The position numbers were made by a program, and so were the translations under genes. The notes under the pieces were generated by a model. The model made no database searches. It was not told the origin of the DNA and saw nothing but the letters and a program-made list of their open reading frames with translations. A stretch of 45,338 bases of DNA from JAVBNW01 sp031551255 (lineage in GTDB: Bacteria; Bacillota; Clostridia; Christensenellales; UBA1750), in the NCBI GenBank assembly GCA_031551255.1, contig JAVBNW010000003.1, positions 1 through 45,338 on the forward strand. Reading direction: 5' to 3'. Positions 8,523 through 16,114 of the stretch are shown one piece after another (positions within the stretch are counted from its first letter, which is position 1; every line of letters begins with the position of its first letter).

Positions 8523-9155
8523 TCATTGCCAGTCAAAAAGCTGCATGGCGGCATTTGTCGCCCTGCCGAACACGCCGTCGGCCGTTAGACCGCGCGCCTT
8601 TTGCCACACCTCCAGTGCATTGTGCGTGCGCCTGCCAAAGAGTCCGTCAACGTCGCCGCATGGGCAACCTTCCGTGTTAAGGCTCGCCTGAATATCCTTG
8701 ATGGCCGGCGAGCGATTGCCGGCGCGGAACACGCACGGCACGCCTCCAAAGCCGGGTGTGCGGCTGTCCGTCGTGACGATCCACCAGCAGGTTCTGCTTG
8801 GGCGCGTGTCGATGTGGATGTGACGCGCGCTGTCTCGATATACCCCAATGCCGCCCATGCCGATTTTTTCCGCATAGCGCGCAAGCGTCAAAGGCGCGAT
8901 ATCGGGGATGGAAAAATCGGCCGCCATACCCTTATAGTGATAGCTTCCGGAGGCGTGGCCAGATGTGCAGTATAGCGAGTTGCGCGTCGGAAAACGCGGC
9001 TTTGCGCCGAAGCAATCCACAAAGGCATCCAGCGCATCCACCAGCGCTGTGTCGATTTTGAGCACGGATAGTGTCAAGTTTAACCACAACTCGCCCACCG
9101 TCCAGTATTTGCCCAGCTTTTCACCGCGCCGGACGCCGGTGTAGGTTTTTATCAT
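8523..9155 (-). CDS. Endolysin: M15-type peptidase with C-terminal PG-binding domain
   Basis: I start this at the ATG at 9155 (MIKTYTGVRR), which has GGAG 8 bases upstream, giving 210 residues; a start 6 codons earlier is possible. The N-terminal half has the zinc-peptidase pattern of M15/DUF882 enzymes: SGSYHYKGMAADFS supplies the first His and Asp, and ARHIHIDTR the last His. After a short linker a PG_binding_1 domain follows (SPAIKDIQASLN, DGLFGRRTHNALEVWQ, DGVFGRATNAA). It should cleave peptide cross-links in peptidoglycan once the holin opens the membrane. The gap to the holin gene is 73 bases. There is no signal peptide, as expected for holin-dependent release. Confidence 0.87.
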   Translation of the reverse strand: MIKTYTGVRRGEKLGKYWTVGELWLNLTLSVLKIDTALVDALDAFVDCFGAKPRFPTRNSLYCTSGHASGSYHYKGMAADFSIPDIAPLTLARYAEKIGMGGIGVYRDSARHIHIDTRPSRTCWWIVTTDSRTPGFGGVPCVFRAGNRSPAIKDIQASLNTEGCPCGDVDGLFGRRTHNALEVWQKARGLTADGVFGRATNAAMQLFDWQ

Positions 9156-9488
9156 TCCACTATCTCCGTTCATTCGTATTTTCAGATTGCCGGCTCCTTC
9201 CGGCTCTTAGGCATCCGTCGCACCCATGCCGGCCGGCTTTGCCAAACGCCCCCAACCTTGTACACCGTTATCTTGCGGTAAGAACAACATGAAGGGTCGG
9301 CGTATGCAGCCGCTCAACGGCTTACCCGCGCCTCTCCCACGGCAAAACAGTGGAAATATCCTTGTTTTCCGCGAGAATCCGGCTTATTCCGGCATTTCGG
9401 AATGCGTGAACAGGCCTAGGCGAGTCGCTCGCGCGCAAGGCCTATACTTCATTATAGTGTTTTCCGTGCCTCCGCGTACCTGCCCTAA
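9156..9488. other. Intergenic leader upstream of the endolysin gene
   Basis: About 330 bases with no supported gene. It holds an exact TATAAT on the minus strand (9456-9451) without a good -35. It also has inverted repeats, for example AGGCC-TTGCGCG..CGAGC-GGCCT-like pairing near 9412-9442, and a GGCAAAACA/TGTTTTCC pair around 9340-9370. It may carry a promoter or structured leader for endolysin and holin expression independent of the fibre gene. Confidence 0.4.
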
Positions 9489-9690
9489 CCTGACGGTACT
9501 TATCGCGTCCCGCCTAAAACGCCCGATTTCGGCCAGTTTCCGCGTTGCCTTCGGTTGTCGTAGCTTCGGCTACGCCGCCCTCCGCCACCTTGGAACCGCC
9601 TCGAACTGAACCCGGAAAGTTCCCGTGGCACAGCGGCGTAAGCAATGCAATGATGCGCCGCTGGTACCGGGTCGGATAGCTCCCGTCAGG
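9489..9690 (-). repeat. Palindromic MITE-like element E
   Basis: A roughly 200-base non-coding element bounded by imperfect inverted ends: CCTGACGG at 9489-9496, and CCTGACGG read on the minus strand from 9690, with similarity continuing for about 25 bases (TATC, CCCG). Its minus-strand centre GGCGTAGCCGAAGCTACGAC resembles the central hairpin of the elements at 11776, 21995 and 23832. The element begins exactly one base after the fibre stop codon TAG. Confidence 0.55.
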
Positions 9691-11520
9691 CTACTTTGGC
9701 CATCTTACAATCACGATGCCGCTGCCGCCGTTGCCGCCCGCAACGCCGCCGCCGCTGCCGCCGCCACCGCCGCCCGTGTTGGGCTTGCCGTGATGGGGGG
9801 CAACGCCGTACGCCACGCCGTCCGCGCCGCCGCCCGCCCCGCCCTTCCCCGGCGTCTTTGCGGGGCCGGTAGAGCCTCCCCCTCCGCCCGCGTACAACTC
9901 CCCGGACGCCTCTGCAAACGCACGGGTTGTCACGCCTTGCCCGCTGCCCGCGGTCTGCCCGTCGGCCGTGGTGCCCGTCGAGCCACCCGCGCCATCCGAA
10001 CCGCCGTTACCCGCGTTGTATGCGCTTGACGATCCCGCGCCGCCGCCCGATCCGCCGTCGCCCGCGGAAATCCACCATTGCGTCGCTTTCTTTCCGCCCT
10101 TGCCGCCGGGCGCGCGATAGGCGCTGCTCAAAAACTCGCTATAGCCCCCGGATGCGGCCTCGGCATCGTCGGCCCCCGCGCCGCCCGCGCCGACGATCAC
10201 CGGCACCGGCGCGCCGCCCCGCGCGACTACGCCGGCAAACACTTTGGTATAGCCGCCCCCTCCTCCACCGCCGGTAGCTCCGCCTCCACCGCCGACGAGA
10301 AACACGTCGACCGTCTTCTCGCCGCGGAATATCAAATCGCCGGAGGACATCAGCTTTATGTAGCGGTACGTCGCATCCTCGTATTCTTCATAGGCACCGC
10401 TATAGGAAAATGCCGTCAAGCCTAAGTGCGCCATCCGCGCGGCCAGAGTACCGAGCGCCTCGCCCGCGTCCGCTTCCACGCCCCGGGCGGCAAGCCCCTG
10501 CGCCAATATGCCTTTGGCATCTTCGATTGCGCCGGTCACATCTTCAAACGACGCGTCCGGGCCCATATCCCCTACCACGGCAATCAGGCCGGCCCTTACC
10601 TCATTGCCACGCGCGAAAGCCTGCTTTGCCAGCGCAAGCGCCTCGTCCGCCGCCGCTCGAAGGGTATCCGCCTGGCTTTCCACACCGGTATAGGGGATGT
10701 CCGCATCGCTCAAAACGATGCTGTCTCCAGATTTTCCGTTTACGATTGCGGGCGCGCCGCGCTCACCCGCGGGGCCCTGGGAACCCTGCGCCCCGGCGCT
10801 GCCGGGCTGGCCGTCTTCTCCTTTAGCCCCCCGCGGCCCTTCCAGCTTGCCTATGGTTATCCACGCGCCACAGTCCACATCCCATACGTATACGGAGCTG
10901 TCGCCCTCGTCCCCCACCGACCATGCGCCGCCGGAAGGCCCCGCCGGGTGCGCGTTCGTCAATGCGTCCAGCGAGGGATATCTGCCCAGGATCGTCAACC
11001 CCGTGCCGCTTTTGCCCTCCGGGCCGGCGGGGCCCTCGGGGCCTCTGAGCAGTTCCGGATCGTCCACCCAGCCCTTTACAAGCTTCACCGCCTCTTCCAA
11101 CTGCCGCTTGAGCGCTTCCAACTCCGGCACAATCGATGCCGACTCCTCGGCGGCAATGCCCAAGGGGTCCGCGGTCACGCAAAACGAAAACATCGAGGTG
11201 GTCAGGCGGCAAGCACTGCCCTCCCATAGCTGCAGCGCGCCGACGACAGCCCCCGGCGCCTCCAGCTCCGTCGTACCCACGTCGTAATGAAAGCCGTCTT
11301 CACGCAATACCGCCGATCCTTGAACTCGCCCCCCGTCGGGCCGTGCGAATATAATTTTTGCGCTCGTAACCGACGCGTAGTGAAATTCCTCCGCCCCGTC
11401 AAATACCCTGATGCACAGCCGGTACGCATGCACATCGCCCTGCGTAAGCGTCGCGCCCAATGGCGTAAGCGGCGCGCGAGCCACCGCCTGCACATGAAGC
11501 GGCAACATAATCCTTTCCAA
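9691..11520 (-). CDS. Phage baseplate/tail fibre protein (BppU N-domain, collagen-like, Gly-rich tip)
   Basis: About 609 residues if started at the TTG at 11520, which has GGGAGGAG 8 bases upstream; ATG 11508 is the alternative. Residues 1 to about 125 match the BppU-type baseplate upper protein N-domain (PLHVQAVARAPL, FHYDVGTTEL). A coiled-coil follows (ELEALKRQLEEAVKLVKGW). Next come G-x-y collagen-like blocks (GPEGPAGPEGKSG and GPRGAKGEDGQPGSAGAQG) separated by a W-rich module like those in many Firmicute fibres. A helical region comes next, then a very glycine-rich C-terminal third ending GGSGIVIVRWPK, the form of glycine-rich fibre adhesins. It should form an elongated trimer that binds a surface. 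No other structural phage genes are present. Confidence 0.85.
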   Translation of the reverse strand: MERIMLPLHVQAVARAPLTPLGATLTQGDVHAYRLCIRVFDGAEEFHYASVTSAKIIFARPDGGRVQGSAVLREDGFHYDVGTTELEAPGAVVGALQLWEGSACRLTTSMFSFCVTADPLGIAAEESASIVPELEALKRQLEEAVKLVKGWVDDPELLRGPEGPAGPEGKSGTGLTILGRYPSLDALTNAHPAGPSGGAWSVGDEGDSSVYVWDVDCGAWITIGKLEGPRGAKGEDGQPGSAGAQGSQGPAGERGAPAIVNGKSGDSIVLSDADIPYTGVESQADTLRAAADEALALAKQAFARGNEVRAGLIAVVGDMGPDASFEDVTGAIEDAKGILAQGLAARGVEADAGEALGTLAARMAHLGLTAFSYSGAYEEYEDATYRYIKLMSSGDLIFRGEKTVDVFLVGGGGGATGGGGGGGYTKVFAGVVARGGAPVPVIVGAGGAGADDAEAASGGYSEFLSSAYRAPGGKGGKKATQWWISAGDGGSGGGAGSSSAYNAGNGGSDGAGGSTGTTADGQTAGSGQGVTTRAFAEASGELYAGGGGGSTGPAKTPGKGGAGGGADGVAYGVAPHHGKPNTGGGGGGSGGGVAGGNGGSGIVIVRWPK

Positions 11521-11724
11521 AGTTCCATCTCCTCCCTCATTTACCCTGACGGCATCGCAAAAAAGCCCGCCATACCGCTTGGCCGGGCCCATCACGGTTC
11601 TATAGTAACACTTTGCGTACGACATAGTCGGACATGGTTTCGGCGGAAGCATGTATTGGCCTGCGCCTAAAGGTAGGCTTCCGGCAAAACCGACAACAAT
11701 GCTATGTTATATGCAAAATTTCAC
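11521..11724. other. Intergenic region between the divergent fibre and peptidase genes
   Basis: About 200 bases upstream of the fibre gene (minus) and the M28 gene (plus). The frame of the fibre stays open upstream to 11652 but has no ribosome site, Cys/Tyr-rich composition and no family match, so I treat it as leader. A GC-rich inverted repeat around 11566-11590 (GCCCGCC..GGCCGGGC) could be a hairpin in the fibre leader. Confidence 0.4.
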
Positions 11725-11752
11725 TTGCGTTTCGACAGATTTATGCTATAGT
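11725..11752 (+). promoter_or_regulatory. Promoter of the M28 peptidase gene
   Basis: TTGCGT (11725-11730), 16-base spacer, TATAGT (11747-11752), preceded by TGC to form an extended -10. It lies about 240 bases upstream of the start codon; the long leader contains element C. Confidence 0.6.
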
Positions 11753-11775
11753 CGTGAGCTGTCAGCTTTTTTCTT

Positions 11776-11943
11776 AGGTAACCGCTGATGAAAAGGAGGG
11801 CGGTCGGGTTTGCGAGAGATTTTTGCGACCTGCACGGAGCCGAAGCGAGGCCGTAGCCGGCAGCTACGCCAAGCAGAGAGCGACAAAGCGGGCCGTAAAA
11901 AGATTCACAAAGACGGGCCGCCCGAATTCATCAGTGGTTATCT
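11776..11943 (+). repeat. Palindromic MITE-like element C
   Basis: A 168-base non-coding element with 17-base terminal inverted repeats, AGGTAACCGCTGATGAA at the left and AGATAACCACTGATGAA read inward from the right (15 of 17 match). The centre is the hairpin CGTAGC-CGGCA-GCTACG, shared with elements A and (partly) B. Much of the rest is self-complementary (GAGATTTTTGCG against TTTTTACGGCCC-type sequence). It sits in the 5-prime leader of the M28 peptidase. Confidence 0.7.
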
Positions 11944-11990
11944 GGATAGACCGATGGGCTGGCGAATCTGCAAACAGGAGGATACCAAAC

Positions 11991-14102
11991 TTGAAAAAGA
12001 CGTTTTCACTGTTCATCGTAACCGCGTTGGCAGCGGGCATGCTGCTGGGGTGCGCTCCCGTCGCCCAGGTAGCGCCGTCCGAGACGGCTACGACCCAAAC
12101 GACCTCCGCTCCGGTTCAAAGCCCCGAGCCTTCCTCGGCCGCAAGCGCCGAAACCGATCCTTACCAGGCGTTTTACGACTGCGTAGATCCGGCCTATTCT
12201 CTGGGCGTAATGGAAAAACTCAGGTCGTTTACCACAAACGACGATCTAGGCTTTCGCACGGCGGGCTCTTCCGCCGAACTAGCCGCGGGCGACTACCTGG
12301 TTTCGGAGTTTGAAGCCATCGGCCTTGCGAACGTTCACAAGGACGAGGTTACGGTGGACAAGTGGGAATTTAAAAATGCCGACCTCACCTATCAGGGGGT
12401 GGACGGCGCGGATACCACCATCGAGCTTGCGGCATTCCATGTGCAGTACGCCGCAAACGACGAGGAGCTTACGCTCGTATATGCGGGCAAGGGCACGGAA
12501 GCGGATTACGAAAAGCTGAATGTTCAGGATAAGATCGTGCTGGTAGATATCGACCAGCTGAACGAGTGGTGGATCAACTGGCCCGCGTACCAAGCAAAGG
12601 TCAAGGGCGCCAAGGCGATCATCGCGGTAAACGTCGATGGCTACTGCACTTATTCCGAAGATACCGTGGGCGTGCAGGATCTTTGCGGCCCCGAAGACGC
12701 GCCCGCTTTCTCGATTTCCGTTGCGCAGGCCGATGCGCTCAAGGCCGCCATCGAGTCCGTCGGCGGCGAGCTTTCGGTAAAGCTGAATGCGGATAGCGTG
12801 GTGAAGCGAAACGGCACATCGTACAACATCGTGGGTGAAATCCCCGGCAAGAGCGACGAAGTCATCTACCTGATCGGGCACTACGATTCTTACTTCCGCG
12901 CCTTTGACGATAACACCTCCGGCATAGGTGCCATGGCGGGCATCCTGCGCGCGCTCGTGATGAGCGGCTATCAGCCGCAAAAGACCATTCGCGCCGTCGC
13001 TCATTGCGCCGAGGAGTGGGGCGTTGCCGATTCGCGGTACGACTGGGCGCGCGGCGCCGCGGCGTCCGCGGAAAAACACCCGGAATGGGCCGACAGCGCT
13101 TTTATGATGATCAACATCGACGGCGGCTCCATCGACGGCGGCTCCAAGGGCTATAAGATCACCACGCCCTACGAGCTGGCCGACGCGGTGCTTACAATGG
13201 GCCAGGCGGTTGAGGGCAGCCCGCTCCCCGAAGAACTTATCGTCAACAGCCCCATCTGGACGTGGACGGAGGAATTTGCATACTCCCAGTTGGGCATCCC
13301 CACGCTTGCCTCGGGCATGTACGGCGCGAGCCACACCGCTTCGTATCACTCCAGCAGCGATACAAAGGAAGCGAACCGCTACAGCGACGAGGTCTTCGCT
13401 TTTAGCCAGAAGCTCTACGGCTCGTATTTGATCAGCTTTGACAAGCTTTTGGTAAGGCCCATCGAATATATAAAGCTCTTTGACGCAATGGGGGAATCCG
13501 TGCGCGCCGAAACGATCGAAGACGCACAGACGCTTCTGGATGCGCTTGCCAAGGCGGGCGAGGCGGCCGATAAGTTGAGCGAGAAGGCGGCCGCCGTATC
13601 CGCGCAGGATGCCCCGGCCTTCAATACCGCCGTCAATAAGCTCAACCGCCTGGTGCAAAACAACATGTACACGCTGGATTGGAACGAAGAGTACCAGTTT
13701 GTACACGAATACAAGCAAAACAACGTCGAGTATTTAGAGGGAGCGATCGCAGCGCTCAAGGCCGGCGACGCCGCCCTCGCGCTGGACGAATACCTCTGGC
13801 AGATCGACCTGAACTGGTATGCCTATGCGTTTGACAAGGCCACCTGCGACTACTTCGCCATGCAGGTATTGGGCGATGACGCGCGCAACAGCTGGGGCGG
13901 AACCTATGTACAGTCCAACGCGGATCTTCTCGACGTGATCCGCTCGCTGCAAAATGCCAAAGAGGGCGCAAGCTTTGATGCGCAAATCGCCGCGCTGGAA
14001 AAGGAACTTGCGACGCAAAAGGATAACCTAAAGGCCGTGGTACAAAAAGAGATCGCCGACCTTGTGCACATCACAAGCGAGATCGAGGCCCTAGCAAAGT
14101 AA
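11991..14102 (+). CDS. M28 family metallopeptidase, secreted lipoprotein
   Basis: A 703-residue zinc aminopeptidase-type lipoprotein. I choose the TTG at 11991: AGGAGG lies 9 bases upstream and the protein then starts KKTFSLFIVTALAAGMLLGC, a perfect lipoprotein signal with Cys21. The long frame back to 11823 runs through a repeat element and is not the start. A PA-type insertion (KIVLVDIDQLN to GAKAIIAVN) precedes the catalytic core: LIGHYDSYFRAFDDNTSG supplies metal-binding His/Asp near residue 297 and the bridging Asp; AHCAEEWG the catalytic Glu pair near 341; INIDGG and ASHTASYH the remaining ligands. The last 200 residues are helical and charged, function unknown. It probably trims peptides outside the membrane. 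Confidence 0.9.
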   Translation: MKKTFSLFIVTALAAGMLLGCAPVAQVAPSETATTQTTSAPVQSPEPSSAASAETDPYQAFYDCVDPAYSLGVMEKLRSFTTNDDLGFRTAGSSAELAAGDYLVSEFEAIGLANVHKDEVTVDKWEFKNADLTYQGVDGADTTIELAAFHVQYAANDEELTLVYAGKGTEADYEKLNVQDKIVLVDIDQLNEWWINWPAYQAKVKGAKAIIAVNVDGYCTYSEDTVGVQDLCGPEDAPAFSISVAQADALKAAIESVGGELSVKLNADSVVKRNGTSYNIVGEIPGKSDEVIYLIGHYDSYFRAFDDNTSGIGAMAGILRALVMSGYQPQKTIRAVAHCAEEWGVADSRYDWARGAAASAEKHPEWADSAFMMINIDGGSIDGGSKGYKITTPYELADAVLTMGQAVEGSPLPEELIVNSPIWTWTEEFAYSQLGIPTLASGMYGASHTASYHSSSDTKEANRYSDEVFAFSQKLYGSYLISFDKLLVRPIEYIKLFDAMGESVRAETIEDAQTLLDALAKAGEAADKLSEKAAAVSAQDAPAFNTAVNKLNRLVQNNMYTLDWNEEYQFVHEYKQNNVEYLEGAIAALKAGDAALALDEYLWQIDLNWYAYAFDKATCDYFAMQVLGDDARNSWGGTYVQSNADLLDVIRSLQNAKEGASFDAQIAALEKELATQKDNLKAVVQKEIADLVHITSEIEALAK

Positions 14103-14120
14103 TGGGAAATTGATCACCCC

Positions 14121-14158
14121 AAGCGAGCTTGCATCTTGCAGGCTCGCTCTTGCATTTT
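14121..14158 (+). terminator. Terminator of the M28 gene
   Basis: AGCGAGC-TTGCA pairs with TGCAGGCTCGCT around a short loop, about 20 bases after the peptidase stop, followed by CTTGCATTTTAT. The U-run is short but the stem is strong. Confidence 0.65.
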
Positions 14159-14178
14159 ATGCGCTCATTGGATATACT
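14150..14178 (+). promoter_or_regulatory. Promoter of the ABC-F gene
   Basis: TTGCAT (14150-14155), 17-base spacer, TATACT (14173-14178). It would give a leader of about 170 bases containing a short leader peptide ORF and hairpins before the ABC-F start. Confidence 0.6.
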
Positions 14179-14211
14179 CGATATAGTTAGTTGAAGAAAG
14201 ACAGGTACACC

Positions 14212-14229
14212 ATGCGCATAAACCGCTAA
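14212..14229 (+). CDS. Five-residue leader peptide MRINR upstream of the ABC-F gene
   Basis: ATG CGC ATA AAC CGC TAA lies about 30 bases after the predicted transcription start, with AGG 8 bases upstream. Short Arg-containing leader peptides followed by hairpins are typical of ribosome-stalling attenuators in front of antibiotic-resistance ABC-F genes. The peptide is too short for a similarity argument, so this rests on position only. Confidence 0.4.
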   Translation: MRINR

Positions 14230-14248
14230 TCGACGGCCTTCGGGTTTC

Positions 14249-14342
14249 GGGCAATGGCCACATTGCCTTTGTCGGCTTGCGGTGCCGCGCGGGGGCTTGC
14301 CCTTTTGTTTGCGTGCGGCTTCTTCCGGCAAGGGTTTCGGAA
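14249..14342 (+). promoter_or_regulatory. Putative attenuator leader of the ABC-F gene
   Basis: GGCAAT-GGCCAC-ATTGCC (14250-14267) followed by TTTGT resembles a small terminator. Downstream, GGGGGCTTGCCC-TTTTGTTT and a distant CTTGCC/GGCAAG pairing (about 14303 and 14330) offer alternative folds before the AAGGAG of the gene. Such mutually exclusive hairpins behind a leader peptide suggest drug-induced antitermination. Not proven. Confidence 0.45.
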
Positions 14343-14353
14343 GGAGTCTTTTT

Positions 14354-15958
14354 ATGTTGTTGCTGCAAGCAAGAGACCTATGCAAACGCTATGGAAACCG
14401 AGAACTGTTCACTATCCCCCTGCTTGAAATCCGGCGAGGCGACCGCGTTGGCGTCATCGGTGCGAACGGTTCTGGAAAGACCACACTGCTCGACATTTTA
14501 GCCGGCGAGACGGAGCCCGAAAAGGGAACCGTTTTAAGGTTGTGCGCTGTAGCGTACATCCGTCAGATGGGGGCCGGGTCGGAGGTGGCGGAAGATTCCC
14601 TGCTCGGAACGTTCGGCATCGCCGCGCTCGCCGATGCAACCACGCGAAGCGGGGGCGAGGATACGCGGGTGAAGATCGCCCAGGCTCTATCAAAAAACCC
14701 CGCCTTGCTCTTCGCGGACGAACCCACCGCCAACTTGGACAGCCGAGGCGTCGAGTTGCTCGCAAGGGAGCTTCGCAGGGTGGAGACGCTTGTAATCGTT
14801 AGCCACGACCGCACATTGCTCGATGAACAGTGTACCGTCATCCTTGAACTTCGCGATGGAAAAGCACAAACCTATCCGGGCAACTTCAGCGCCTATAGAG
14901 CGTGGCGAGAGGCGGAAAAGGAGCGCGCGCAGTTCGAGTACGAAGAGTATGCGAAGGAGCGGGAGCGGCTCGCCCAGGTCGCCCGCGAAAAGCGGCAAAA
15001 GGCGAAAAGCATGACGAAGAACCCCAAGGGGATGAGCAACAGCGAGGCCAAGATGCGCTCACTTATGATGCTCAGAAAGCCGGATGTAAAGGAGAAAAAC
15101 TTGGCACAGGCCGCCAAAGCGGTGGAAAAACGCTTGGAGCGGCTGGAGGTCAAGGAGCGGCCGAAAGAATTGCCCAAAATGCGCCTAGATTTTTCGTTGA
15201 CGGACCCTCCGATGGGTCGCTGTATAGCGCGCGCAGAAAACCTATCCTTTGCCTACGGCGAGCGCGCGATCTTTGACGGGGCCGCGTTTGAACTGCCCAG
15301 CCGCGCGCGGATAGCCCTGACCGGCGAAAACGGCGCGGGCAAGACGACTCTGCTGCGCCTGATCTATGAAGGACATTCTTCGATTTGGACCGCGCCCAAG
15401 GCGCACTTTGGCTATTTTCGGCAGAAAATGGGCGACACAGACCTTGAAAAGAGCGCTCTTGACAACGTGCTCAGGGATGCCGTCCAAAACGAGGGGGCCG
15501 CGCGCAGCCTGCTCGCCCGCTTGCTGTTCCGGGGCGACGACGTGTACAAACCAGCCTGCGTATTAAGCGGCGGCGAGCGCATACGCCTCTCGCTGGCCAT
15601 GCTGCTGGCTAGGCCGTGCAATGTGCTGCTGCTGGACGAACCTACGAACTATCTCGACATGCCCTCGATTGAGGCCGTGCAGGAGCTGCTCGCGGAATAT
15701 GAGGGCACGCTGCTGTTCGTATCACACGACAGTGCATTTTCGCAGGCCGTCGCAACGGCCTCGCTGAACGTTTTCGGGGGCAAACTCTACGCGGATCCAA
15801 CCCCTCCGGCCCACCTGGCGCAGGGCGATGCGCTCTCTTCCGAACGGCTGCTGAACGAGCGCCTAAGGGCGCAGCTCGTTTTGCAGTTTGGCGACCCAAG
15901 CGTCGACCAAGCGGCACTCAAGGCTCAGCTCAAGGCGCTCGACACTCTGCTGCGGTAG
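14354..15958 (+). CDS. ABC-F ATPase, ribosomal protection type
   Basis: A 534-residue cytoplasmic protein with two ABC domains and no membrane segments. The ATG at 14354 has AAGGAG 7 bases upstream. Domain 1 carries IGANGSGKTT (about residues 35-44), signature SGGEDTR and Walker B LLFADEPTANLD. A long basic, coiled linker follows (about residues 175-285, rich in Lys/Arg/Glu, including MTKNPKGMSN), the part that reaches the peptidyl-transferase centre in antibiotic-resistance ABC-F proteins. Domain 2 has LTGENGAGKTT, LSGGERIRLS and LLLDEPTNYLD. The size, the MLLLQARDLCKRYGNRELF start and the leader-peptide-like upstream region fit the Vga/Lsa/Msr-like group rather than housekeeping EttA. Expected role: dislodging ribosome-bound drugs, or relieving stalled ribosomes. 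Confidence 0.9.
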   Translation: MLLLQARDLCKRYGNRELFTIPLLEIRRGDRVGVIGANGSGKTTLLDILAGETEPEKGTVLRLCAVAYIRQMGAGSEVAEDSLLGTFGIAALADATTRSGGEDTRVKIAQALSKNPALLFADEPTANLDSRGVELLARELRRVETLVIVSHDRTLLDEQCTVILELRDGKAQTYPGNFSAYRAWREAEKERAQFEYEEYAKERERLAQVAREKRQKAKSMTKNPKGMSNSEAKMRSLMMLRKPDVKEKNLAQAAKAVEKRLERLEVKERPKELPKMRLDFSLTDPPMGRCIARAENLSFAYGERAIFDGAAFELPSRARIALTGENGAGKTTLLRLIYEGHSSIWTAPKAHFGYFRQKMGDTDLEKSALDNVLRDAVQNEGAARSLLARLLFRGDDVYKPACVLSGGERIRLSLAMLLARPCNVLLLDEPTNYLDMPSIEAVQELLAEYEGTLLFVSHDSAFSQAVATASLNVFGGKLYADPTPPAHLAQGDALSSERLLNERLRAQLVLQFGDPSVDQAALKAQLKALDTLLR

Positions 15959-15972
15959 CGGCGCCCAAGAAA

Positions 15973-16003
15973 GAAGCACACCCGCCTTTGGCCGGTGTGC
16001 TTC
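15973..16003 (+). terminator. Terminator of the ABC-F gene
   Basis: GAAGCACACC (15973-15982) pairs with GGTGTGCTTC (15994-16003), a perfect 10-base stem with an 11-base loop, followed by TCTCTTTCC. It lies 15 bases after the ABC-F stop. Confidence 0.75.
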
Positions 16004-16072
16004 TCTCTTTCCACCTATAGTATAGCAACAAACCGCCGCCAATACAAGACTATACCTGCGCGCAGCGTTGTG

Positions 16073-16079
16073 CTATAGT
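16073..16079 (+). promoter_or_regulatory. Extended -10 of the HelD gene promoter
   Basis: TGTGC-TATAGT lies immediately upstream of 16082, with only a weak -35 (TATACC, 17 bases upstream). Transcription would start near 16085, at or after the first in-frame ATG (16082). This supports the downstream ATG at 16115 as the real start. Confidence 0.5.
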
Positions 16080-16114
16080 CAATGAACCTCAAAACCGGCG
16101 AAGGGTGGTATTGT

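Noticed and set aside
9226..9609. 127-codon plus-strand frame in the phage cassette gap
   Set aside because: It overlaps element E, has no ribosome site and reads opposite to the cassette.
11535..11652. N-terminal extension of the fibre gene
   Set aside because: No ribosome site; the extension is Cys/Tyr-rich and unlike BppU domains, while GGGAGGAG sits just before the TTG at 11520.
7930..11943. Complete prophage
   Set aside because: No integrase, repressor, terminase, capsid or tail assembly genes, and no attachment site duplication seen.
12279..13718. 479-codon minus-strand frame opposite the M28 peptidase
   Set aside because: Antisense shadow: the plus-strand frame has a lipoprotein signal and the metal-binding motifs, the minus frame has none.
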